The position numbers and the translations under genes were made by a program. Shown one piece after another: positions 1 through 6,298 of a stretch of DNA of 6,834 bases. The notes under the pieces were generated by a model. That model was not told the DNA's origin, made no database searches, and was given only the letters and a program-made list of their open reading frames with translations. Within the stretch, counting starts at the first letter, position 1. Every line of letters starts with the position of its first letter. Where the stretch lies: positions 1 to 6,834 of the forward strand of contig JANYCL010000194.1 of the NCBI GenBank assembly GCA_025360355.1. The letters run 5' to 3'. Source of the stretch: Sphingobacteriaceae bacterium (GTDB taxonomy: Bacteria > Bacteroidota > Bacteroidia > B-17B0 > Aurantibacillaceae).

Positions 1-1
1 A

Positions 2-679
2 TATCCATACGGCGGTTACGGTTATGGCAGTTACAATAATGGGTGGGGATATTACAACAGCTTCGATGTGAATAGTAATTATAAAAATCCAACAAGCGGT
101 CCCCGTGGCAGCCATGATGGAGGAAACACAGGCCGTAGAACAAATCCTTCGAATAATAACGACGGTCTATCTCAGAAATATATACAGGAAGTACAAGCTG
201 CCCAAGCTAACACTCCAAAATTTAATGAAGAATTAAGAAATACAAGAGCAGCTAAGAATGCAGAATATTTTAATAATTCTAACTCTGCAAGTTTCGAAAA
301 TGGGAATACAAATGATGTAAGGCCAAATGGAAGTTACGGAAACTCCAATCCTAAAAACTCAATTAATTCAGGTAATAACAGCGATGCTAATTTTAATAGT
401 TATCATCCCGGTAATTATAATAATAATCCAAAAAGCAACGGTAACTTAAACAACAGCAATGAGGCGCAATTTAATACTCCGCCTAAAAACACGCTTACTC
501 CCAATTACGAACCTAATCAGCCGGTAAAAAATACTTACAACAATAACAATAATCCTAAACAAAGTATTTTTGATTCGGGTTCACCAACATTTAACAGTGG
601 TGGTAATAGTAATCCCGGTGGTGGCAGAGGAGGTTCTTCAGGTGGCAGTGGTGGTGGCGGTGGTCACAGACCCCGTTAA
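2..679 (+). CDS. Asn/Gly-rich low-complexity protein, 5' end outside window
   Basis: The reading frame is open to the left edge. It begins with a Tyr/Gly-rich stretch (YPYGGYGYGSYNN...) and continues for 225 visible residues to TAA at 677-679, so the GTG at 68 is an internal codon, not the true start. The first ~20 residues are Tyr/Gly/Trp-rich. The middle is roughly one quarter Asn with many Ser, Pro and Gly. A short, more ordinary, probably helical segment (around 172-260) contains QKYIQEVQAAQAN. The tail is almost pure Gly/Ser/Arg and ends GGHRPR. This composition suggests a disordered surface or exported protein. Bacteroidota often carry secreted proteins with a Tyr/Gly/Trp-rich middle and a low-complexity tail, but the signal peptide that would prove export is not in view. 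It lies 19 bp before the outer-membrane barrel gene with no visible terminator between them, so co-transcription is likely. No enzymatic motif is visible and the function is unknown. Confidence 0.8.
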   Translation, partial: YPYGGYGYGSYNNGWGYYNSFDVNSNYKNPTSGPRGSHDGGNTGRRTNPSNNNDGLSQKYIQEVQAAQANTPKFNEELRNTRAAKNAEYFNNSNSASFENGNTNDVRPNGSYGNSNPKNSINSGNNSDANFNSYHPGNYNNNPKSNGNLNNSNEAQFNTPPKNTLTPNYEPNQPVKNTYNNNNNPKQSIFDSGSPTFNSGGNSNPGGGRGGSSGGSGGGGGHRPR

Positions 680-698
680 TTAAATTAAACCATTTATT

Positions 699-2231
699 AT
701 GAGAAGTAGATATTTTGCATTTGCAATAATTCTGACATCGTTTTTTGGTTTTTCACAAAACGATCAAGACGCACTCCGTTACTCACAAACAGGTGTTGGT
801 GGTAATGCGCGTTTCATAGGAATGAGTGGGGCATTCGGTGCTCTGGGCGGAAACTTAAGTTGTTTAAGTTATAATCCTGCCGGTATCGGAATCTATCGTA
901 AAGGAGAAATAAATATTAGCCCGGGAATTAATTTTAATACTGTAAATTCAAGTTACAACGGTTCGGGAACAAAATACTTTACACCTTCATTAGTATTTAA
1001 TGGTTTGGGTATTGGGGGTTCGTGGCAAAGTCACGATAACGAAGATGTTCGTCATTCATTTGGGATCGCACTTAATCAGCTTCAAAATTTTAATTCAAGT
1101 ATTTCTGTTAATGGAAGAAGTCAGGGCAGTTCCATAATGCAGGATCTTATTGGGAATGCGGGAACAAGTACCACTGCACAACTCGACCCTTCATATAGTA
1201 AATTAGCATACTCAACTTATTTACTCGATCAGGATACAATTACTAAAAAATATTATGGTTTTATAGATCCGAAAGCTGATCTGGCGCAAAGTAAAACAAT
1301 TGTTAGGTCGGGTAAAATGAATGAATTTGCGATCGGTTATACTTACGCTTATATGGATAAATTATATTTGGGAGCAAGCCTCGGTATTCAGACAGTTAGT
1401 TATAATCACAGCTCATCTTACACAGAAGCTGATGATAAAGATTCATTAAGGATTTACAGGAATGCAAGTAATCAGATCAAAGACACATATTCTTATCCGG
1501 TTTATTATTATAATAATACTGACGGTACAAATTTACTTGGAGGTTTTAAATCTATGACCTACGATGAAATTTATAAAACCACCGGGCGAGGTTTCAATTT
1601 AAAGTTAGGCGCTATCTACAGGGTAAATGAATATTTAAGGATCGGCGCAAATTATCAAACACCAACAGTTTTAAATTTAACGGATACTTATTCTTATTCA
1701 ATGACGACATCGTATGATAACGGAGATAATATCAGTTCATCTTATCCTGAAAATGGCGGAATTTATAAATACAAAATTATTACGCCAATGCGTTACGGTG
1801 CCAGCATTGGTTTTATTTATAAAAAATTACTGGCTATTGGTATCGATTACGAGAGTTTAAATTACGGACACGCTTTTATCAGCAGCAGCGAGCCGGCTTA
1901 TTTTACCGATGTAAACAAAACTATCAGCACAAAATATTCTTCTACTTCTAATTTAAGAGCGGGCGCGGAAGTAAATATTAAAGGTGTATTTATCCGTGGT
2001 GGTTATGCAATGTATGGTAGTCCTTTCGGAAATACATTTACAGGTAAGTTTACACGCACTTCATTTAGCGGCGGATTTGGTGTTAAAAACAAGAATTGGA
2101 CATTTGATTTGGGAATAGTAAAAACCATGTATAATGAAGATTATTATATGTTTAATTCGAAATACGTTAATAAAACCGACCTTTCTATATCTGGCACGAA
2201 TTTTGTAGCTACAGTCGGATGTAAGTTTTAG
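699..2231 (+). CDS. OmpP1/FadL-type outer-membrane beta-barrel protein
   Basis: This 510-residue protein has a signal peptide at residues 1-20 (basic MRSR, a hydrophobic core, then FGFSQ before the likely cleavage site). The mature N-terminus holds the OmpP1/FadL/TodX signature: GGNARFIGMSGAFGALGGN (about 34-52) followed by the NPAG motif (59-62), which in FadL lies in the N-terminal plug region. The rest is rich in alternating aromatic, Gly and Ser residues typical of barrel strands, and the chain ends in Phe (CKF), the usual C-terminal outer-membrane signal. The length fits the family (about 400-550 residues). FadL relatives pass hydrophobic compounds such as long-chain fatty acids across the outer membrane; the substrate here cannot be read from the sequence, and Bacteroidota members are often annotated only as 'outer membrane protein transport protein'. 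ATG 699 is chosen because it gives a clean signal peptide. It is probably transcribed with the upstream Asn-rich gene, and a terminator hairpin follows 29 bp after the stop. Confidence 0.88.
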   Translation: MRSRYFAFAIILTSFFGFSQNDQDALRYSQTGVGGNARFIGMSGAFGALGGNLSCLSYNPAGIGIYRKGEINISPGINFNTVNSSYNGSGTKYFTPSLVFNGLGIGGSWQSHDNEDVRHSFGIALNQLQNFNSSISVNGRSQGSSIMQDLIGNAGTSTTAQLDPSYSKLAYSTYLLDQDTITKKYYGFIDPKADLAQSKTIVRSGKMNEFAIGYTYAYMDKLYLGASLGIQTVSYNHSSSYTEADDKDSLRIYRNASNQIKDTYSYPVYYYNNTDGTNLLGGFKSMTYDEIYKTTGRGFNLKLGAIYRVNEYLRIGANYQTPTVLNLTDTYSYSMTTSYDNGDNISSSYPENGGIYKYKIITPMRYGASIGFIYKKLLAIGIDYESLNYGHAFISSSEPAYFTDVNKTISTKYSSTSNLRAGAEVNIKGVFIRGGYAMYGSPFGNTFTGKFTRTSFSGGFGVKNKNWTFDLGIVKTMYNEDYYMFNSKYVNKTDLSISGTNFVATVGCKF

Positions 2232-2242
2232 TGATTAATGCA

Positions 2243-2258
2243 CGTACAGAAGTGTACG
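2243..2258. other. Small perfect hairpin before the terminator
   Basis: CGTACA and TGTACG pair as a perfect 6-bp stem around the loop GAAG, 11 bp after the barrel gene's stop and 2 bp before the larger terminator hairpin. It may help protect the 3' end of the mRNA or be a remnant of a second terminator. It has no T-run of its own, so I do not call it a terminator. Confidence 0.4.
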
Positions 2259-2260
2259 GT

Positions 2261-2291
2261 AACAAGCCTCTGCCAAAAGCGGAGGTTTGTT
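2261..2291 (+). terminator. Intrinsic terminator after the outer-membrane protein gene
   Basis: AACAAGCCTCTGC (2261-2273) pairs with GCGGAGGTTTGTT (2279-2291) to give a 13-bp stem with two G-U wobbles and a 5-base loop CAAAA. The 3' arm ends T-rich and runs on into TATTTAT. Its place 29 bp after the stop of the barrel gene, and before a separate promoter-like region for the ferredoxin gene, fits factor-independent termination. The T-tract after the stem is short and broken by A residues, which lowers certainty about efficiency. Confidence 0.72.
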
Positions 2292-2327
2292 ATTTATAGA
2301 CGTTTCGGTTTATATTACAATTACATG

Positions 2328-2335
2328 TATTTTTG
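2328..2335 (+). promoter_or_regulatory. Candidate -7 promoter element of the ferredoxin operon
   Basis: TATTTTTG matches the Bacteroidota sigma-A -7 consensus TAnnTTTG. It lies between the terminator at 2261-2291 and the ferredoxin gene, where a promoter is expected. The -33 element is poor: the nearest candidate is TTTCGG at 2303-2308, 19 bp upstream. The box ends only 2 bp before the ATG at 2338, so the transcript would begin at or within a few bases of the start codon. Confidence 0.5.
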
Positions 2336-2337
2336 TG

Positions 2338-2652
2338 ATGATGGTTTTTGATATACATATTTTTGTTTGTACAAATCAACGCACCGGTACCGAGAGATTA
2401 AGTTGTGGTGAAGCGCATGGTTTGGATCTAGTAACTGAATTTAAAAAGCAAACAAAAGATCTGAAAACAGATCTGAAAATAAGAGCGCAGCGCGCCGGTT
2501 GTTTAGGTATTTGTGATTTTGGTCCAACGGTTGCTATTTATCCAGAAGGTATTTTTTATGTGAATGTAAAAAAGGAAGATGTAACTGAGATCATCCAGTC
2601 GCACATCATAAATAAAAAACCTGTTGAACGTTTGTTATTAAAGAAGCCCTAA
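2338..2652 (+). CDS. Thioredoxin-like [2Fe-2S] ferredoxin-domain protein
   Basis: The product is a 104-residue protein with four cysteines in the pattern of thioredoxin-like [2Fe-2S] ferredoxins: C11 (in HIFVCTNQR, 7-15), C23 (in LSCGEAHG), C55 and C59 (in AGCLGICDFGP). The spacing is CX11C, 31 residues, then CX3C. These cysteines should hold one [2Fe-2S] cluster in a cytoplasmic electron-transfer protein; the redox partner is unknown. The C-terminal YPEGIFYVNVKKEDV...VERLL part is also typical of the family. The frame stays open upstream to TTG 2287, but that start would lie inside the terminator stem and add a 17-residue extension the family does not have. ATG 2338, or the adjacent ATG 2341, gives the usual length just over 100 residues. 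The stop overlaps the next start (TAATG), making this the first gene of a three-gene operon. Confidence 0.88.
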   Translation: MMVFDIHIFVCTNQRTGTERLSCGEAHGLDLVTEFKKQTKDLKTDLKIRAQRAGCLGICDFGPTVAIYPEGIFYVNVKKEDVTEIIQSHIINKKPVERLLLKKP

Positions 2653-3008
2653 TGGAAGAAGTGCCGGATCTTAATACAGGTATTTCGAAACCTGACCTAT
2701 TTGAAAAATTTAAAATTCAATTAAAAAAAGATTTTGAAAACTGCGGATTGGATTCTGAATTCACCACAAAATTAATTCCCGATTACGATCTTATTTTTAA
2801 TCTTGTAAATTTAGAAGTAGAAAAAATAAACAGGTCAGGATCTAACAAACTGAATTCATTATTATATAGGATCGATATTAGTGAACAGCAAATTAAAAAA
2901 GCGTTTACTGCAAATTCAAATGTTACATTAAATGAAATTATTTCGAATCTGATCATAAAACGCGAACTCCAAAAAATAGTCATTAAAGAACATTATAAAA
3001 GTAAATGA
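2652..3008 (+). CDS. Small hypothetical protein in ferredoxin-GNAT operon
   Basis: This 118-residue protein is not assigned to a named family. Its ATG overlaps the preceding TAA by 1 base and its TGA overlaps the next ATG (ATGA), so translation is very likely coupled to both neighbours. There is no signal peptide or membrane segment. The composition is Lys/Glu/Asn/Ile-rich and suggests mostly alpha-helix: roughly residues 13-31, 45-62, 66-86 and 93-115. The most distinctive stretch is LLYRIDISE (70-78), followed by a helical Lys-rich tail with IIKRELQKIVIKEHY. I recall similar small proteins with an L-YR-DISE motif and a 'LI-KR-LQK' tail in other Bacteroidota, but cannot confirm this without a search. 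It has one cysteine (C31), so it is not itself an iron-sulphur protein. The basic tail would allow nucleic-acid or protein binding, but that is a guess. Confidence 0.8.
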   Translation: MEEVPDLNTGISKPDLFEKFKIQLKKDFENCGLDSEFTTKLIPDYDLIFNLVNLEVEKINRSGSNKLNSLLYRIDISEQQIKKAFTANSNVTLNEIISNLIIKRELQKIVIKEHYKSK

Positions 3009-3475
3009 GCGATATTAAAATAAGAGTAGGGACAAAATTAGATCTGCCAAATATCTTAAACTTAATAAAAGAGTTGGCCGAATATGAAAAAGCACCGACT
3101 GAAGTTGAGGTGACTATTTCTGAAATGGAAAACTGGGGATTCGGTGCGAATAAATTATTTGATTTTTTTGTGGCTGAACAAAACGGAATTATTGTTGGTT
3201 TAGCTTTGTATTATTATAAATACTCAACATGGAAAGGCAAATGTTTGTTCTTGGAAGATATTATCGTCACAGAAAAATTACGCGGTAAGGGAATCGGAAA
3301 AATATTATTTGATAAAATTGTTGAGGTTGCAAAAAATGGAAAAGTAAGAAGATTAGAATGGCAAGTGTTGGATTGGAACGAACCGGCAATTAAATTCTAC
3401 AAAAAATATAATGCCACTTTAGATCCTGAGTGGCTTAATGGTAAATTAACCAATCATCAATTAGAAAAACTTTAG
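3005..3475 (+). CDS. GNAT N-acetyltransferase, SSAT (diamine/thialysine) type
   Basis: This 156-residue protein has the layout of a single-domain GNAT enzyme transferring acetyl from acetyl-CoA to an amine. Visible features are the N-terminal LIKELAEYEKAP (20-31), the central GLALYYYKYSTWKGKCLFLED strand region (65-85), the acetyl-CoA pyrophosphate-binding loop RGKGIG (93-98), and WNEPAIKFYKKYNA (124-137). Y132 of that last motif corresponds to the conserved general-acid tyrosine of spermidine/spermine acetyltransferases. The 'YYxxYSTWxGK-LxLED' and 'WNEPAIxFYK' motifs favour the SSAT/thialysine acetyltransferase branch over other GNATs. The substrate (a polyamine, thialysine or another small amine) cannot be decided from the sequence. 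It is the last gene of the ferredoxin operon, with an ATGA overlap to the preceding gene, and it converges with the minus-strand gene across a 13-bp gap. Confidence 0.87.
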   Translation: MSDIKIRVGTKLDLPNILNLIKELAEYEKAPTEVEVTISEMENWGFGANKLFDFFVAEQNGIIVGLALYYYKYSTWKGKCLFLEDIIVTEKLRGKGIGKILFDKIVEVAKNGKVRRLEWQVLDWNEPAIKFYKKYNATLDPEWLNGKLTNHQLEKL

Positions 3476-3488
3476 GTTTTCAGAAACT

Positions 3489-4091
3489 TCACTCATTAGT
3501 TTTCATTAAACATTTCGGTATAAACCATTTTGATCTGTAATTTTCCAATTCAATTATTTCTCCTGAACAAGTTTGGTATTTTGCATTTAAGTTTCGTTTA
3601 AAATAAACTGCACTCCCTTTTTTTATCTCTTCAGTCACCAAGTCTCTTAAATCTCTTAAGTCCTTTTTTTTGTTTTCCGATCCGACCTGTAATCCAAGTT
3701 CGTTATTTTGGAGATCCATTACGCTTGATAAACTATCAGGCAATTCACCTTGCTCGTTAATTCCATTTAAAAAATGTTTGTAGTTTCCTTTTTCGTGTGC
3801 AATACCGAGCTTTCTTATTTTCTTAACTTTTATTTTTTGTGTAAAAGCCGCCATAAAAAAAGCGTGGCGGAATGCATCCAGCTTTCCTCCATTTTCAAAA
3901 ACATCTAATGCGTTTGTTTTTTTCAGTTCATTGTAATAAGGTAAACATTGCTTATAGATCTTCTTTACTTTTAATGCAGCAAACGGATGAAAAAAGCCCC
4001 AGTGCTTTTCATATGAAGAACGATCAGAGAATTTCTGAGCAAAGATCCCATTCATCAAAAAAATAAAACTAATAATGAAAACTTTACACAT
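3489..4091 (-). CDS. Secreted protein with DAxRHA/AHE/MDxxNN motifs (DUF6973-like)
   Basis: This 200-residue protein begins with a clear signal peptide (MCKVFIISFIFLMNGIFAQ, 1-19), so it should enter the periplasm or beyond. The mature part carries three ordered polar motifs: NGGKLDAFRHA (67-77), LGIAHEKGN (95-103) and MDLQNNELG (125-133). This order resembles the family I know as DUF6973, found in bacterial secreted or surface proteins. H76, H99, E100 and D126/N129 could form a metal site or a hydrolytic centre; this is inference, not established. The segment KKKDLRDLRDLV (141-152) contains a short tandem repeat visible in the DNA (3647-3664). Two C-terminal cysteines (C175, C194) could form a disulphide. 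ATG 4091 was chosen because it gives the signal peptide directly. The gene faces the GNAT gene tail-to-tail and is divergent from the 4194 gene, so it is its own transcription unit. No function can be assigned. Confidence 0.82.
   Translation of the reverse strand: MCKVFIISFIFLMNGIFAQKFSDRSSYEKHWGFFHPFAALKVKKIYKQCLPYYNELKKTNALDVFENGGKLDAFRHAFFMAAFTQKIKVKKIRKLGIAHEKGNYKHFLNGINEQGELPDSLSSVMDLQNNELGLQVGSENKKKDLRDLRDLVTEEIKKGSAVYFKRNLNAKYQTCSGEIIELENYRSKWFIPKCLMKTNE
3647..3664. repeat. Two-copy 9-bp in-frame tandem repeat
   Basis: Plus-strand tctcttaaa is followed directly by tctcttaag, two near-identical 9-bp units inside the secreted-protein gene. On the coding strand they encode DLRDLRDL. The repeat preserves frame and looks like a small replication-slippage duplication. 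Confidence 0.6.
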
Positions 4092-4160
4092 TGATCGTAA
4101 TTAAAATGTTGTTTTCTCAATTAACATAAAATTGTTCATAAGACATTCTGCAATCCAACA

Positions 4161-4188
4161 TTTGCCAAAGTTAATATCTTTAGATTTG
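4161..4188 (+). promoter_or_regulatory. Promoter of the 91-residue protein gene
   Basis: TAGATTTG (4181-4188) is an exact match to the Bacteroidota -7 element TAnnTTTG. TTTG at 4161-4164 is a plausible -33 element, although the 16-bp spacing is slightly short. It lies in the 102-bp gap between divergent genes, where a promoter is required. The box ends 5 bp before ATG 4194, so the 5' leader would be close to zero. Confidence 0.65.
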
Positions 4189-4193
4189 TATTC

Positions 4194-4469
4194 ATGGCAT
4201 TTAAAGGCGATCTATTCAAGAAAATATTTGCAAAAGAACTTGGTACAGGAGTTGTTGAAAGCATTAACGACTTACGTGACAAAGAATTTAGCGGCACTAA
4301 ATTAAGTCCTGAAGAACGCTTTGCTTTATCTACTTTCGATAATTACCGACTTAAAGTTTTAAATGCTCAGGAAAACGAAACCGTTTTTCATCAACAATAC
4401 CGTCAGCTACAGGTAATTGCCAACTTAAGCGATTGGCGCGAGTTTCTTAAGGAAGAATACACAAAATAA
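4194..4469 (+). CDS. Small hypothetical protein upstream of fbp
   Basis: This 91-residue protein belongs to no family I recognise. It has no signal peptide, membrane span or cysteine. Residues 5-32 look helical and amphipathic (DLFKKIFAKEL...SINDLRDKEF). They are followed by LSPEERFALSTFDNYRLKVLNAQ (37-59) and a Gln-rich helical region (63-76) ending in the acidic/aromatic tail LSDWREFLKEEY. The LSPEER start and overall helical character suggest a small cytoplasmic protein, perhaps acting through protein contacts. An exact TAnnTTTG promoter element just upstream of the ATG, and ordinary codon use, support a real expressed gene. It is 74 bp upstream of fbp, but fbp has its own promoter-like element, so a functional link is only positional. 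Confidence 0.75.
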   Translation: MAFKGDLFKKIFAKELGTGVVESINDLRDKEFSGTKLSPEERFALSTFDNYRLKVLNAQENETVFHQQYRQLQVIANLSDWREFLKEEYTK

Positions 4470-4516
4470 GCCTCATTTTCAAGTCTTTATTGCTTTTTAT
4501 TTGTAAAGTATTTTTT

Positions 4517-4524
4517 TACTTTTG
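4517..4524 (+). promoter_or_regulatory. Candidate -7 promoter element of fbp
   Basis: TACTTTTG matches TAnnTTTG and lies 19 bp before the fbp ATG, giving a short leader of roughly 15 bases. A -33 element at good spacing is not clear: TTTG at 4500-4503 is too close and TTG at 4490-4492 is rather far. The 74-bp gap that contains it shows no convincing terminator for the preceding gene. Confidence 0.5.
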
Positions 4525-4543
4525 AATTTCTAATTAAGACAAC

Positions 4544-5563
4544 ATGAACGTTAAGACTTTAGGTCAATTTATTATTGAAAAGCAAAATGATTTTCCTTAC
4601 GCTAAAGGGGAGTTGTCGCGATTACTGAGAGATCTGGGTATTGCCTCTAAAATTGTGAACCGTGAAGTTAATAAAGCTGGTTTAGCAGAGATCTTAGGTG
4701 AGACAGGTGATATCAATATTCAAGGAGAGAAAGTTAAAAAGCTTGATGTTTTTGCAAACGATCAATTTATTGCTGCTTTAAAAGCCGGCGGTGAAGTTTG
4801 TGCAATAGCCAGTGAAGAGAATGAAGAAATTATTCCTATTGATTCTGAAATATCAAAAAACGCAAAATACGTTGTAGCAATTGATCCTCTAGATGGTTCA
4901 TCAAACATTGATGTGAATGTTTCTGTTGGAACTATTTTTTCTATTTATCGCCGTACCACGCTAAGCGGTCCGGGTACGATCGAAGATTTTATGCAAAGAG
5001 GTACAGAGCAAGTTGCAGCAGGTTATGTTATTTATGGTTCTTCTTGTATGATGGTTTATACAACAGGTAAAGGCGTTAATGGCTTTACATTAGATCCAAG
5101 TATTGGTGAGTTTTGTTTGTCGCACATAAACATGACTACGAAAACAATCGCAAATCAGTATTCAGTTAACGAAGGAAATTATTTGCACTTCCCGGATGGA
5201 GTGAAAAAATATATTAAATATTGTCAGGAAGAGGACCTTGCTACAAACCGTCCGTATTCATCTCGTTACATTGGTTCGGGTGTTGCGGATATACACCGTA
5301 ATTTAATTACGGGTGGTATTTATATTTATCCAACAACTACTAAATCGCCAAACGGAAAATTACGTTTGTTATACGAGTGTAATCCATTAGCTTTTATTGT
5401 TGAGCAAGCCGGCGGTAAAGCAACCGATGGTAAAACACGCATTCTTGAAAAAGACCTTAAAGAACTTCATCAGCGTACTCCTTTATTTATAGGTAGTTCC
5501 GAAATGGTAGATAAAGCCATGGAGTTTATGGCAAAATACGCAGAAGAACCCGTTAAGAAATAA
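4544..5563 (+). CDS. fbp: Class 1 fructose-1,6-bisphosphatase
   Basis: This 339-residue protein hydrolyses fructose 1,6-bisphosphate to fructose 6-phosphate and phosphate (EC 3.1.3.11), the committed gluconeogenic step in the cytoplasm, using divalent metal ions. The length is normal for class 1 enzymes. Visible motifs are the acidic metal-site segment ASEENEE (89-95), the signature [12 protein letters not shown] (114-125) that binds metal and phosphate, [12 protein letters not shown] (164-175), the active-site region [14 protein letters not shown] (241-254) and [14 protein letters not shown] (271-284), whose Glu278 is an expected metal ligand, and finally [10 protein letters not shown] (287-296). 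All catalytic residues I can place are intact. ATG 4544 gives the usual N-terminus beginning [15 protein letters not shown] methyltransferase gene follows after only 10 bp, so the two are probably co-transcribed, although the pairing has no obvious metabolic logic. Confidence 0.96.
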   Translation: MNVKTLGQFIIEKQNDFPYAKGELSRLLRDLGIASKIVNREVNKAGLAEILGETGDINIQGEKVKKLDVFANDQFIAALKAGGEVCAIASEENEEIIPIDSEISKNAKYVVAIDPLDGSSNIDVNVSVGTIFSIYRRTTLSGPGTIEDFMQRGTEQVAAGYVIYGSSCMMVYTTGKGVNGFTLDPSIGEFCLSHINMTTKTIANQYSVNEGNYLHFPDGVKKYIKYCQEEDLATNRPYSSRYIGSGVADIHRNLITGGIYIYPTTTKSPNGKLRLLYECNPLAFIVEQAGGKATDGKTRILEKDLKELHQRTPLFIGSSEMVDKAMEFMAKYAEEPVKK

Positions 5564-5573
5564 ATTTTCTAAA

Positions 5574-6284
5574 ATGCCTTCAGGAATATTATATCTTTTC
5601 CCGGTTACACTTGGAGAAACTGAAGTTTCTTTGGTGATACCTTCTTATAATATTGAATTAATAAAAACCATTACCGTTTTTATTGCTGAAGACGCTAAAA
5701 ATACCCGTCGTTTTTTAAAACAATGTGGTTATCCCGATATAAGTAAAGCTGAAATTCTTTTATTGAATCAACACACAAAAGGATCAGAGCTTCCTGAATT
5801 AATAAATCCATTATTTCAAGGAAAAGATATTGGTTTGTTAAGTGATGCCGGTTGTCCGGGAATTGCTGATCCGGGAGCTGATGTTGTAAAACACGCGCAT
5901 CAAAAAAACATTAAAGTAGTTCCTTTGGTTGGACCAAGCTCAATTGTATTAAGTATAATGGCTTCAGGGTTTAACGGACAGAACTTTGCGTTCAATGGAT
6001 ATTTGCCCATAGAAAAGCCGGCGAGGATCAAGCGGATGAAAGAACTGGAACAATTGGTTTATAAAAACAGTCAGTCACAATTTTTTATCGAAACGCCTTA
6101 CAGGAATGTTTCTTTGTTTGATGATCTGTTGGATAATTTAAGCGGCGAAACCCTGCTATGTTTGGGTATAAATTTAACAACCCCAACCGAAAAAATAATC
6201 ACTAAAAGCATTATGGATTGGAAAAAAGCGTTTAAGCCTGATTTAAATAAAATTCCAGTCGTGTTTGGTATTTATAAAAATTAA
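5574..6284 (+). CDS. RsmI-like SAM-dependent methyltransferase (tetrapyrrole methylase fold)
   Basis: This 236-residue protein is of the SAM-dependent tetrapyrrole-methylase superfamily, closest to RsmI, which 2'-O-methylates C1402 of 16S rRNA. Landmarks are the N-terminal strand GILYLFPVTLGE (4-15), IAEDAKNTRRFL (37-48, matching the RsmI AEDTR region), the SAM-binding LSDAGCPGIADPG (89-101), VVPLVGPSS (115-123), and FNGYLPIEKPAR (140-151). It differs from canonical RsmI: TPxGN is replaced by VTLGE, the Thr of EDTR is Ala, the conserved HE segment reads NQHTK, and the C-terminal domain after about residue 236 is missing. It therefore probably belongs to the RsmI-like paralogue branch seen in Bacteroidota rather than being rsmI itself; its substrate is unknown, though rRNA or another RNA is plausible. 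It starts 10 bp after fbp and is likely in the same transcript. The promoter of the next gene begins inside its 3' end. Confidence 0.85.
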   Translation: MPSGILYLFPVTLGETEVSLVIPSYNIELIKTITVFIAEDAKNTRRFLKQCGYPDISKAEILLLNQHTKGSELPELINPLFQGKDIGLLSDAGCPGIADPGADVVKHAHQKNIKVVPLVGPSSIVLSIMASGFNGQNFAFNGYLPIEKPARIKRMKELEQLVYKNSQSQFFIETPYRNVSLFDDLLDNLSGETLLCLGINLTTPTEKIITKSIMDWKKAFKPDLNKIPVVFGIYKN

Positions 6285-6294
6285 TGTACTTTTA
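6264..6294 (+). promoter_or_regulatory. Promoter of the SpoIIE-type phosphatase gene
   Basis: TTTG (6264-6267), a 19-bp spacer, then TACTTTTA (6287-6294) matches the Bacteroidota TTTG / TAnnTTTG layout with one mismatch in the last base. The -33 part lies inside the 3' end of the methyltransferase gene. The -7 box ends 4 bp before ATG 6299. It suggests that the phosphatase can be transcribed separately from fbp, with almost no 5' leader. Confidence 0.55.
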
Positions 6295-6298
6295 AAAC

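Noticed and set aside
2287..2337. N-terminal extension of the ferredoxin gene from TTG 2287 (a hydrophobic 17-residue lead)
   Set aside because: It would begin inside the 3' arm of the terminator and lengthen the protein beyond the family's usual size; the candidate -7 promoter box (2328-2335) lies within it.
2783..2983. Minus-strand open frame of 66 codons
   Set aside because: It lies fully inside the 118-residue plus-strand gene, which has overlapping start and stop contacts with both neighbours; the minus-strand frame has no promoter or recognisable motif.
3466..3480. AAAAC-TTTAG-GTTTT hairpin between the convergent genes as a shared terminator
   Set aside because: The stem is only five mostly A-T pairs overlapping the GNAT stop codon; too weak to call.
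3872..4066. Plus-strand open frame of 64 codons
   Set aside because: It is antisense to the 5' part of the secreted-protein gene, which has a signal peptide and ordered motifs; the plus-strand product looks random.
4466..4500. Possible terminator after the 91-residue gene
   Set aside because: The outer AATAA/TTATT pairing is weak and breaks after a G-U pair; no GC-rich stem is present.
5561..5568. TAAATTTT as a promoter box for the RsmI-like gene
   Set aside because: It overlaps the fbp stop codon, has a mismatch at the key last G and no -33 element; co-transcription from fbp across the 10-bp gap is simpler.
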